DNA of 18,147 nucleotides from Cytophagales bacterium (GTDB taxonomy: Bacteria > Bacteroidota > Bacteroidia > Cytophagales > ES-bin-26), in assembly GCA_014379925.1 (NCBI GenBank), contig JACMKY010000228.1, forward strand, positions 1 through 18,147, written 5' to 3'. The position numbers and the translations under genes are program-made. Positions 1 to 6,200 of this stretch are shown here, piece by piece. Below the pieces are notes generated by a model, which was given only the letters and a program-made list of their open reading frames with translations, did not search any database and was not told the origin of the DNA. Position 1 is the stretch's first letter; the number at the start of each line of letters is the position of its first letter.

Positions 1-1
1 A

Positions 2-175
2 AGCACCCAGCCTTTGACGTGGTCGGAGTTAGGGATCGCGCTGGCCGTTTCGGGCCTGGTTTTCCGGGCAGTAGAACTCGAAAAACTGGTCAAACGCCAG
101 CGGGTTAAAAACGAGGGACCCGCCCGGGTAGAGCCCGTGGTTACCGCCTTGCCGACCGCCACCGCTGGTGCCTGA
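2..175 (+). CDS. Cation-transporting P-type ATPase, C-terminal end (partial)
   Basis: This is the last 57 codons of a gene that begins left of the window and stops with TGA at 173-175. The readable part contains a hydrophobic helix (SELGIALAVSGLVFRAVELE) followed by the basic stretch KLVKRQR and a low-complexity Ala/Thr/Pro tail. A last transmembrane helix ending in a 'VELEKLVKR' type motif is typical of the C-terminus of P2-type (calcium- or magnesium-like) ATPases, which pump cations across the inner membrane using ATP. None of the catalytic domains (DKTG, TGD, hinge) lies in the window, so the ion and subfamily cannot be read. The extra tail of about 20 residues after the helix is unremarkable. 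The family call rests only on this terminal motif. Confidence 0.6.
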   Translation, partial: STQPLTWSELGIALAVSGLVFRAVELEKLVKRQRVKNEGPARVEPVVTALPTATAGA

Positions 176-208
176 GTCAACCGCTCACTGCCGCGTCAAA
201 ACGGGGCG

Positions 209-224
209 GGCGGTTTCGACCGCC
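209..224 (+). terminator. Stable TTCG-loop hairpin after the ATPase gene
   Basis: A perfect six-base stem, GGCGGT paired with ACCGCC, closes a TTCG tetraloop 33 bases after the ATPase stop. A UUCG loop is exceptionally stable in RNA. There is no following T-run, so it is not a textbook intrinsic terminator; it may instead end or protect the ATPase transcript. Confidence 0.4.
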
Positions 225-283
225 GGGCTGTTCGCTGACTCTATCCGATTCCGCACCGGTCAGTAGAGAAGCAACCTGGCCCC

Positions 284-325
284 TTGATTGAGCCAAGTCA
301 TAGCCTTGACTGAGTTGGGTCATAG
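284..325 (+). repeat. Two imperfect 20-bp direct repeats upstream of the HdeD-like gene
   Basis: TTGATTGAGCCAAGTCATAG at 284-303 is followed by TTGACTGAGTTGGGTCATAG at 306-325. They match at 15 of 20 positions and all five differences are transitions. The period is 22 bp, about two helical turns, which would put two bound proteins on the same face of the DNA. The copies also create the inverted pair AGTCA (296-300) and TGACT (307-311). The position, 64 bases ahead of the likely start of the next gene, suits a tandem operator. The binding protein is unknown. Confidence 0.4.
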
Positions 326-388
326 GGGGGCGCGTAGGTGGCGGGTAGCTTTGCGCTGTTCTCAACCAAATCCATTAACGATAACGAG

Positions 389-961
389 ATGGAACAACAG
401 ACAAGCGGGCAACCCTGGTGGTTGCTGACGGTTTACGGAGGAATGATTAGTCTGATCGGTATTCTGCTGTTCAGGTTTCTGGAGGGCGGTCAGCCATCAA
501 TTGGCTATTGGATCGGCGCCTTGATGATGGTGAGCGGAGGCTGCGCGCTCTGGTTTGGGGTAGCTAGTCTGCGCAGTGAGCGGATCGGGTCGTGGCTCAT
601 CCTGGCCGGCCTGATCAGTACCGCCCTCGGGGTAGCCATGCTGGTCTACGCGGACGGATCGGTGCGCAGCTTTACCGACCTGATTGGTTACTGGGCCTTG
701 TTGTTCACCTTTCTGCAAACCGGACAGGCGATGTATTCCTACCTCGGTCCCGGGTTTGGCCTCGATTACTTGGGTAAACTCATTCACGTTCTGCTGGCGA
801 TTTTGTCGGGCGTACTGGCATTTACGCTGATTATGTGGCCGGAAAGCCCCGGCAATCCGCTCAAACTGATTGGTCTGCTACCCGTTGCCATGGGCGGACT
901 CCTCATTGCGCTGACCTTGAGATTGCGGAACAAGGACAAACTAGCCATGAGCGCATCGTGA
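389..961 (+). CDS. HdeD/DUF308-like six-helix membrane protein
   Basis: A 190-residue integral membrane protein with six hydrophobic segments, roughly residues 9-30, 38-60, 67-88, 96-120, 128-150 and 157-178, separated by very short loops and ending in a basic tail (RLRNKDK). This pattern of three helix pairs is that of the HdeD/DUF308 family, whose founding member HdeD belongs to the E. coli acid-stress set; its biochemical activity is not settled. I chose ATG at 389 (MEQQTSGQPWW) over the in-frame upstream start at 338, because the added 17 residues (MAGSFALFS...) are not helix-like and overlap the repeat-bearing leader. It follows the ATPase gene on the same strand by about 210 bases, with a hairpin and repeats between, so it probably has its own promoter. 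The family assignment comes from topology and length rather than a unique motif. Confidence 0.65.
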   Translation: MEQQTSGQPWWLLTVYGGMISLIGILLFRFLEGGQPSIGYWIGALMMVSGGCALWFGVASLRSERIGSWLILAGLISTALGVAMLVYADGSVRSFTDLIGYWALLFTFLQTGQAMYSYLGPGFGLDYLGKLIHVLLAILSGVLAFTLIMWPESPGNPLKLIGLLPVAMGGLLIALTLRLRNKDKLAMSAS

Positions 962-1135
962 ACAGTGCCCGTGCTGGCAGCAGGGCCACCCTCACAAGTT
1001 AAAAACAGCGACGAGGCGATTTCCAGTCCCCGCTGGCCCGCGGACACCCGTTGGGAAATGGCCCGTTCGTTGAAAAGGGGCCTGGTCAACTGACCGGGCA
1101 CGCTAAACTTTCCGTTTCACTCACCATTCAAAAAA

Positions 1136-1342
1136 ATGACAACCCTACCCATAATCGTCACCATCATCATGGCGATGGCCGTACTGATCGGCGTCGGCAT
1201 AACCGAGTTCCGTTCGCGCAACGAACCCAATGACCGCGAAAGCGATGTGCCCGGAATGGGCAATGCTTTGAACAAAAAGCAGGATGCCAAGGACGCCCAA
1301 CTTACCACGCGCGTGGATGATTTCAACCCGGTCAGAGTTTGA
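1136..1342 (+). CDS. Small single-helix membrane protein, function unknown
   Basis: A 68-residue protein with an N-terminal hydrophobic helix (residues 3-24, LPIIVTIIMAMAVLIGVGIT) followed by a polar, charged tail (EFRSRNEPNDRESDVPGMGN...). The clean helix without a cleavage or lipobox motif suggests an N-terminal anchor with a soluble tail of about 40 residues. The ATG follows an A-rich stretch (CAAAAAAATGAC), a favourable initiation context in Bacteroidota. It lies 174 bases after the HdeD-like gene on the same strand and may belong to the same transcription unit. I do not recognise the family. The sharp hydrophobic-to-polar pattern makes it more likely real than a chance frame. Confidence 0.5.
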   Translation: MTTLPIIVTIIMAMAVLIGVGITEFRSRNEPNDRESDVPGMGNALNKKQDAKDAQLTTRVDDFNPVRV

Positions 1343-1557
1343 TAAAGGAAACGCAGCCGGACGCTCAGCGGCCGGGCCTTGTGCCTTGGTGTTCAAAGCT
1401 TGATTTGCGTTGCAAGGATTTAAAAAGGCGCCCTTCAACGGATCGAACCCGTGTTCTCCGGTGAAAAGATCGCGCAAGGGACATTCCGGTTCGAAGCATT
1501 GATTGTTACGCAAAAAAATGGGCCAACAGTTTGTTGAAATTCGGATGGTTGAAAAAA

Positions 1558-1989
1558 TTAACCAAAGCGTTTTTCGCTGTTTTCATCCCAATATTTATGA
1601 TATACATCCATCAAGAATTCCTTCGATAAGGGCTTCGTAGTAAATTCGTGTACGCCCAGTTCTTGAAAGGTTTTTACGTCGGCTTGGTTGGTATGAATGC
1701 CCAGTAAGACGAATATGGCATTGTGTTGAGGAATAAAATCGATTTGGTGAAGGGCTTGAATGAACTCCAGGCCATCCATCACGGGCATAAAGTGGTCAAA
1801 AAGTACCAGCGCCGGACAAGACACCGCTTCTTTAAATTGGCAAACCTGCCGTAGGTACGCGAGGGCCTGCTGCCCATTGAGCAACACCTCGATGTGGTTG
1901 GTGATTTGAAGATCCCGTAGTATCTCCTCATTGAGGAAATTATTGATCGGGTCGTCGTCCACCAGAAGAATTTGATTGAATTTTCTCAT
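1558..1989 (-). CDS. Single-domain response regulator (CheY-like receiver)
   Basis: A 143-residue receiver domain with no output domain. Visible landmarks, numbered from the ATG at 1989, are the acidic triad D11-D12-D13 (LLVDDDPINN), the phospho-acceptor D65 in LVLFDHFMPVMDG, and the conserved K119 in TTKPLS. At the switch position, where the family usually has Thr or Ser (as in MLTSS), this protein reads VLLG with G97, so the usual hydroxyl-mediated conformational switch may be altered. An in-frame GTG at 1995 would add two residues; ATG is preferred. It lies downstream of, and on the same strand as, the histidine kinase at 2261-4390, with 271 bases between. It is therefore the natural phosphotransfer partner, passing the signal to another protein or acting as a phosphate sink. 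Single-domain regulators of this DDD(P/E)I.N type are common in Cytophagales. Confidence 0.85.
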   Translation of the reverse strand: MRKFNQILLVDDDPINNFLNEEILRDLQITNHIEVLLNGQQALAYLRQVCQFKEAVSCPALVLFDHFMPVMDGLEFIQALHQIDFIPQHNAIFVLLGIHTNQADVKTFQELGVHEFTTKPLSKEFLMDVYHKYWDENSEKRFG

Positions 1990-2070
1990 GCGCACGTAAC
2001 TGGAAATAACCGACGCTTGCTGCCTGCTTGATTACCGGTTCTGGACGTTAATTTGCAACGCTTTGCATTG

Positions 2071-2092
2071 CTTACGACTTTTAACTTACGAC
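2071..2092 (-). repeat. Direct repeat GTCGTAAG (two copies) upstream of the response regulator gene
   Basis: On the minus strand GTCGTAAG occurs twice with exactly six bases between (plus strand CTTACGAC at 2071-2078 and 2085-2092). The pair sits about 80-100 bases upstream of the regulator start. Two short direct repeats at a 14-bp period are the layout of several activator sites. No regulator can be named. Confidence 0.3.
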
Positions 2093-2260
2093 CCTTGAAC
2101 GGGGTTGTGAGGCAAATGATAAATAAGCCCGCGTACCGGTGCCGTGTATCCTGCCACGCGGCGTTCCACGGGGGGAGAAAATTAATCCTGAAAATGTTCC
2201 CGGAAAAGGGCATTCGCTATTTCCTGGGTTAAGGGCTCGTTGAGACGGGGTTCTCGCTAC

Positions 2261-4390
2261 TCACTGCCTGAAATAAATGGTGAAGGTGGATCCCTGGCCG
2301 ACCTGACTGGCCACTTCAATTCGGCCACTGGCGTTGTCGACCATTTTCTTGACCATGTACAGACCGACCCCCGAGCCTTCCACGTGGTCGTGCAGCCGTC
2401 CGAACATGGCAAACAGTTTCTTTTCCTGGCTCATGTCTATTCCCAGCCCATTGTCGGCCACCGACAAGACCGCGTGTTCACCCGTCTGCCGGCAACTGAC
2501 GCTCACCAAGGGCACCCGTTCGGAGGAGCGGTACTTGATGGCGTTGGAGATCAGATTGTAAACGATGCTTCGCAGGTTTTTGGCTGAAAACCGGATGGCC
2601 CCGCATTCTTCCACGTCCACCTGAATGCGCGCACCCGAGGTTTGGACCAGCAACTCCAGGTCCAACAGTACTTCTTGAACCACCTCCTTCAGGTCCACCA
2701 GCGATACATCTTCGTCGTTGTCCTTCTGAAGCTTGGTCACTTCGGTGAGGTGGTAGATGGTCTTTTTGAAGCGTCCGATCGACTCTTCGATCAGGGAGGT
2801 GATGCGCCGCACCCGTTCGGGAGCCAAACTTTCCGCGGGCATGGCGCGGACCAGCATCTGGATCAGCCCCTCGATGTTGGAAATGGGTGCTTTCAGATCG
2901 TGGGAAGCGGCGTAAATGAAATTGTCGATATCCGCGTTGACGCGCGTGAGCTGTCCGTTGGCCGTGCTCAACTCCTCGTTGGCGGTAGTCAGGGCGTCGT
3001 TGTTGGCTGAGATCTCTTCATTGGCCGCGGCGATCTCTTCGTTGGTCGCGGCCAGCTCCTCGCTGAGGGCCTGCAGTTGCCGTTCGCTTTCCTCTACCTT
3101 TCGGCGGGCCAGCACCTGGTTGGTCACCTCGTAGGCAAACACCAGACCGCCGTCAATTCTCCCCTGCTCATCGTAACGCGCCTGATAGGTAAAGTTGAAA
3201 TAGCGCTCTTCTAAGGGAGCGTTTTCGTGCCGGGCCACTGGGACCAGAATTTCTTTTCCTTCGAACGTTTCGCCAGTCTGGTAGACATTTTCCAGGATCG
3301 TTTGGATCGGTTGGCCGGCAATTTCGGGTAGGGCTTCCAGCAGCGGTTTGCCCAGCAGGTTGCGTTCCGGAAGCAGTTGCTGATAACCTGGATTAATGAG
3401 TTCAAAAACCAGCCCGGCCCCATCCAGGATGCAGATGGCCGCCGGCGCTTGCTGAAAAAACCGTTCCAGCCGGGCTTTTTGCCGGGCCACTTCCCTCCGG
3501 GCGGTCCGTTCCTTTTGGTGACTTTTCAGCAGCGCTTCCTGGGTTCGCTTGCGATCGGTCACGTCCTGCAGGGAGCCCACCATCCGGCAAGGCTGGCCTG
3601 GTGGCTGGTAGAGAATATGACTGCGGTGGTTGACGTGCCGATAGAAACCCTTGGCGGCGCGGAAACGGTATTCACCCGACCATTGCTTGTTTTCCTGGCT
3701 GAAGGTCTGCTCAATTTCTTTTTTGATCCGCTCCCGGTCGCGGGGATGAATCTGGTTGTACCAGGACTCTACGCCGGGTTCGATGGCCTCCGAAGGATAG
3801 CCAAACTGGCTTCGGTAGCTATCATTCCACCAGACGGTCTTTTGGACGATATCCCAGTCCATAATGACGTCTTGGGTGGCCAGCGACGCGAGTTCAAAGC
3901 GTTCCTTGGATTTTTGTAATTCGACGGTCTGCTCCTCAATCCTTTCCTCCAGTTCGTAGTTGGCGGCTTTCAACTCCCTGAATAGCCGCAGGTTCTCGGC
4001 TAGCAGGGCCGACTCATCGGCAGGCGCACGCTCAATCCCCGTCACTTTTCTTTCAATGGTCGTCAGCAGCTCATTCAGCTCCAGGGCCACCTTTTCCATT
4101 AAGGGCAGGCCCCGGCGGGCTTGCTCCACCTCACCCTGCTGATAGCGTCCCACCAGTTCCCGGGCAACGGTATGAATCGTGGCGTGCACTTTCTCTAGTT
4201 CGTGCATTTCGGGAATATGACCGTAGGCCACCAATCCGTGGGCGTAGATCCATTTTCCCACGCCACATTCGTAGTGGGAAAGCACGGGTTGCTCATCCAT
4301 TGGTGCCCCGTAGAGAATAGACCGCAAGCGGGATTTGAATTGCAGGTGTTTGGCGCGGGCCTGGTCAAAATCGAAGTGCTGGGTATTCAC
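2261..4390 (-). CDS. Soluble hybrid sensor: CZB-PAS-PAS histidine kinase
   Basis: A 709-residue cytoplasmic kinase without transmembrane segments. Residues 8-118 form a chemoreceptor zinc-binding (CZB) domain: H15 in KHLQFKS, H39 and C42 in SHYECGVGKW, and H69/H73 in KVHATIH give the 3-His/1-Cys zinc site. A PAS domain follows at about 163-283 (WWNDSYRSQFGYP, then VTDRKR) and a second at about 306-428. Residues 429-486 are a coiled coil containing six consecutive heptads. The phospho-accepting H497 lies in ASHDLKAPISN. The ATPase domain shows N-box residues N612 and N616, D646-N647-G648-L649-G650, and G672-S-G-V-G676. The protein ends soon after the last strand and has no receiver domain. CZB domains are known to sense zinc or hypochlorous acid through the Cys-zinc site. 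The start is GTG at 4390; no ATG lies before the CZB domain. The adjacent single-domain regulator is the likely partner. Confidence 0.9.
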   Translation of the reverse strand: MNTQHFDFDQARAKHLQFKSRLRSILYGAPMDEQPVLSHYECGVGKWIYAHGLVAYGHIPEMHELEKVHATIHTVARELVGRYQQGEVEQARRGLPLMEKVALELNELLTTIERKVTGIERAPADESALLAENLRLFRELKAANYELEERIEEQTVELQKSKERFELASLATQDVIMDWDIVQKTVWWNDSYRSQFGYPSEAIEPGVESWYNQIHPRDRERIKKEIEQTFSQENKQWSGEYRFRAAKGFYRHVNHRSHILYQPPGQPCRMVGSLQDVTDRKRTQEALLKSHQKERTARREVARQKARLERFFQQAPAAICILDGAGLVFELINPGYQQLLPERNLLGKPLLEALPEIAGQPIQTILENVYQTGETFEGKEILVPVARHENAPLEERYFNFTYQARYDEQGRIDGGLVFAYEVTNQVLARRKVEESERQLQALSEELAATNEEIAAANEEISANNDALTTANEELSTANGQLTRVNADIDNFIYAASHDLKAPISNIEGLIQMLVRAMPAESLAPERVRRITSLIEESIGRFKKTIYHLTEVTKLQKDNDEDVSLVDLKEVVQEVLLDLELLVQTSGARIQVDVEECGAIRFSAKNLRSIVYNLISNAIKYRSSERVPLVSVSCRQTGEHAVLSVADNGLGIDMSQEKKLFAMFGRLHDHVEGSGVGLYMVKKMVDNASGRIEVASQVGQGSTFTIYFRQ
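2936..3061 (-). repeat. Six tandem 21-bp units coding a heptad-repeat coiled coil
   Basis: Inside the kinase gene, residues 444-485 read as six successive heptads: EELAATN, EEIAAAN, EEISANN, DALTTAN, EELSTAN, GQLTRVN. The 21-bp periodicity is visible in the DNA, for example the recurring GATCTCTTC(A/G)TTGG unit. The segment links the second PAS domain to the phospho-histidine helix and is a signalling coiled coil. Its repeat nature makes unit gain or loss between strains plausible. Confidence 0.7.
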
Positions 4391-4835
4391 TTGGGGAAAG
4401 TCGTCCGGTTGGTGAATGGGTAGGGATGCGGTAATGCGGGAGGGATGCCCGCTGGTTCTGTTGAATGTTTTTATTGAATCTGTTTAGATTTTTGCGCTGA
4501 AAAGATTTCCGAAGAAGGTTGAACATTGGGTTACCACCGAGCCCAACCCCGCCACGGAAAGCTTGAGCGGCGGCCGCGCGGTAAAGATAGGAGCGAGCAA
4601 TGAATTTTACCGCATCGGTGCTCAGGCAAGCGGGACTTTGCCAGCAAAGTGCCCGTCTACGAATGGTTGTGGTTTTAGGGTTCTCGTACGCTGGTGGGCT
4701 TGGTTCCGGTGGCAATGAAACCGATCCGCGAAATAAAACCGGCCGGGCCGCGGACGGTGATGATTCGGAAGCAGCCCACCCAAAAAGACAAAGCCAGCCC
4801 CGTAGCCCGTTGACCGAAAGTGCATTCAGCAGTCA
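4391..4835. other. Intergenic region between the kinase and alcohol dehydrogenase genes
   Basis: About 445 bases with no convincing long gene. Overlapping frames on both strands translate into compositionally odd, unconserved-looking peptides. On the minus strand TATCTTTA (plus-strand TAAAGATA, 4582-4589) resembles the Bacteroidota -7 box TAnnTTTG. It could be part of a kinase promoter with a leader of about 185 bases, but no matching -33 TTG is evident. The only other candidate is a 53-codon frame starting on the dehydrogenase stop, listed separately. Confidence 0.4.
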
Positions 4836-4836
4836 T
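4675..4836 (-). CDS. Possible 53-residue ORF coupled to the alcohol dehydrogenase stop
   Basis: An ATG (4834-4836) shares its first base with the last base of the dehydrogenase stop, giving TAATG on the minus strand, the classical layout for translational coupling. The frame runs 53 codons (MTAECTFGQRATGLALSFWV...) and is mildly hydrophobic in its first half. I recognise no family, the composition is not distinctive, and chance is a serious alternative. Confidence 0.2.
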   Translation of the reverse strand: MTAECTFGQRATGLALSFWVGCFRIITVRGPAGFISRIGFIATGTKPTSVREP

Positions 4837-5867
4837 TAAAGGTTAAAGTCCAGTACAACCCGACCGTTAACCAACCCGGCTTTCATCGAGGTCAATACCT
4901 GGTTGATGTTTTCCAACCGATCGCAGTGATAGTGCACCTTCACCTTGCCCTCGGCGGCAAAGGCTAAACTCTCGACCAGATCCTGTCGGGTACCGACAAT
5001 CGAGCCGCGCACGGTCTTGCGCGTCAGTACGACGTCGAAGATGTTGAGCCCAAAATCGCCGGGTGGCAAACCAACCAGCGACAGCGTTCCGCGACGACGC
5101 AGCATACCCACTCCCTGGGTAAAGGCCGGACGGGAAACGGCCGTGACCAGTACCCCGTGGGCACCTTTGATGGTTTGCTGAATGAGGGTGACGGGGTCTT
5201 CTACCGCCGCGTTGACAACCAGGTCAGCCCCCACGGCTTGAGCAAGCTTCAATTTGTCTTCTTGAATATCCACGGCGGCTACGCGCATACCCATGGCTTT
5301 GGCGTATTGTACCGCCAGGTGGCCCAGACCGCCGATTCCGGAAATGACGACCCATTGCCCCGGTTTCACCTCCGTTTCCTTCAGGCCTTTGTACACCGTA
5401 ACCCCGGCGCACAGCAGGGGGGCGGCTTCCTGAAAAGACAATGCATCGGGTAAATGCCCCACAAAGTTTGGATCGGCCAGCGCGTACTCGGCGTAACTTC
5501 CCTGCACCGAATAGCCCGTATTCTGTTGCGCCTCACACAAGGTCTCCCAGCCCGACAAACAGTGTTCACAGTGGCCGCAGGCGGTATATAGCCAGGGTAT
5601 ACCCACGCGGTCCCCTTCTTTTACCTGCGTTACGCCCGCCCCGACGGCCACCACCGTGCCAGCTCCCTCGTGACCCGGAATCAGGGGCAGCGTAGCTTTG
5701 ACGGGCCAGTCGCCGTCGATGGCGTGCAAATCCGTGTGGCAAACGCCACAGGCGGCCACCTTGACCAAAATCCGGCCAGGAACAACTTCCGGCACCGGCA
5801 CCTGTTCAATCCGTAGGGGCTCACCGTAGGCCCGGGCTACGGCGGCTTTCATTGTGGCTGGTATCAT
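4836..5867 (-). CDS. adhP: Zinc-dependent alcohol dehydrogenase (AdhP-like)
   Basis: A 343-residue medium-chain zinc dehydrogenase that interconverts primary alcohols and aldehydes with NAD(H) in the cytoplasm. Catalytic zinc residues are C43 (CGVCHTDLH), H66 with E67 (PGHEGAG) and C153 (LLCAG). The structural zinc site is C97, C100, C103 and C111. The Rossmann fold carries GIGGLGH at 177-183 and D200 at the end of the second strand, which indicates NAD rather than NADP. Length and motifs fit the propanol-preferring AdhP group. The start is ATG at 5867 (MIPATMKAAV); ATG at 5852 is also possible. It is divergent from the phosphoketolase gene, so a shared 333-base control region is likely. Next to phosphoketolase, a role in disposing of acetyl-derived aldehyde or reducing power under oxygen limitation is plausible but inferred. 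Confidence 0.92.
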   Translation of the reverse strand: MIPATMKAAVARAYGEPLRIEQVPVPEVVPGRILVKVAACGVCHTDLHAIDGDWPVKATLPLIPGHEGAGTVVAVGAGVTQVKEGDRVGIPWLYTACGHCEHCLSGWETLCEAQQNTGYSVQGSYAEYALADPNFVGHLPDALSFQEAAPLLCAGVTVYKGLKETEVKPGQWVVISGIGGLGHLAVQYAKAMGMRVAAVDIQEDKLKLAQAVGADLVVNAAVEDPVTLIQQTIKGAHGVLVTAVSRPAFTQGVGMLRRRGTLSLVGLPPGDFGLNIFDVVLTRKTVRGSIVGTRQDLVESLAFAAEGKVKVHYHCDRLENINQVLTSMKAGLVNGRVVLDFNL

Positions 5868-5907
5868 GGCTGGCGGCGGTTAACGAGTGAATACGACCGG
5901 GTGATGA

Positions 5908-5923
5908 CTGGTCAGATGACCAG
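5908..5923. promoter_or_regulatory. Palindromic operator candidate CTGGTCAGATGACCAG
   Basis: Seven-base arms CTGGTCA and TGACCAG are perfect inverted repeats separated by GA. The site lies 41 bases upstream of the alcohol dehydrogenase start and 277 bases upstream of the phosphoketolase start. A dimeric helix-turn-helix regulator could bind here. It does not match the FNR (TTGAT-N4-ATCAA) or CRP (TGTGA-N6-TCACA) consensus, so the regulator is unknown. Confidence 0.4.
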
Positions 5924-6090
5924 GGCCCGTCCCAAACGAGTAAGCCAAAAATAGATCGGACCCGGTGTTGGACAAATGACAAAGCTCAGGACATGGCAAA
6001 ACTTTGGTCAGGTAGGCATTGCGGTGCAGTCAGTGGCAGTGCCAGAAAAGCCCGGGCTGCGCAGAATCAGATCAACGACTGACCGCCGTC

Positions 6091-6122
6091 ATTGAATAGC
6101 CAAGAATAGCCCGGCATCTTTG
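6091..6122 (+). promoter_or_regulatory. Candidate Bacteroidota-type promoter of the phosphoketolase operon
   Basis: ATTG at 6091-6094 and CATCTTTG at 6115-6122 are separated by 20 bases. This resembles the Bacteroidota primary sigma pattern TTTG at -33 and TAnnTTTG at -7, each with one mismatch. Transcription would start near 6130, leaving a leader of roughly 70 bases before the ATG at 6201. Confidence 0.35.
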
Positions 6123-6200
6123 CGCCCGTTGGCCCAGGCGGCTGTTTTGCCGGATTACTTTCTCATCGAACCGCCGGTTCGCGTACCCTAACAATAAAAA

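Larger units (their letters stand above)
5868..6200. other. Divergent control region between alcohol dehydrogenase and phosphoketolase genes
   Basis: No gene is visible in these 333 bases. The region separates two outward-facing genes and contains the 16-bp palindrome at 5908-5923 and a candidate promoter at 6091-6122, both listed separately. The remainder shows no repeat or RNA motif that I recognise. Confidence 0.6.

Noticed and set aside
965..1093. A 42-codon GTG frame three bases after the HdeD-like stop (ending SLKRGLVN).
   Set aside because: It shows no hydrophobic, domain or composition signal, and only its position supports it.
1420..1480. A tRNA T-arm-like sequence on the minus strand (ACGGGTTCGATCCGT) that could be a tRNA end or attachment site.
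   Set aside because: With canonical T-loop placement the stem does not pair, and no D-arm, anticodon arm or acceptor complement is found.
1986..2213. A 75-codon minus-strand frame between kinase and regulator genes.
   Set aside because: The peptide has no family resemblance, and the region is better explained as the regulator's leader with repeats.
4600..4839. A 79-codon plus-strand frame in the kinase-dehydrogenase gap.
   Set aside because: Low-complexity polar composition, no homology pattern, and it runs into the end of the dehydrogenase gene on the other strand.
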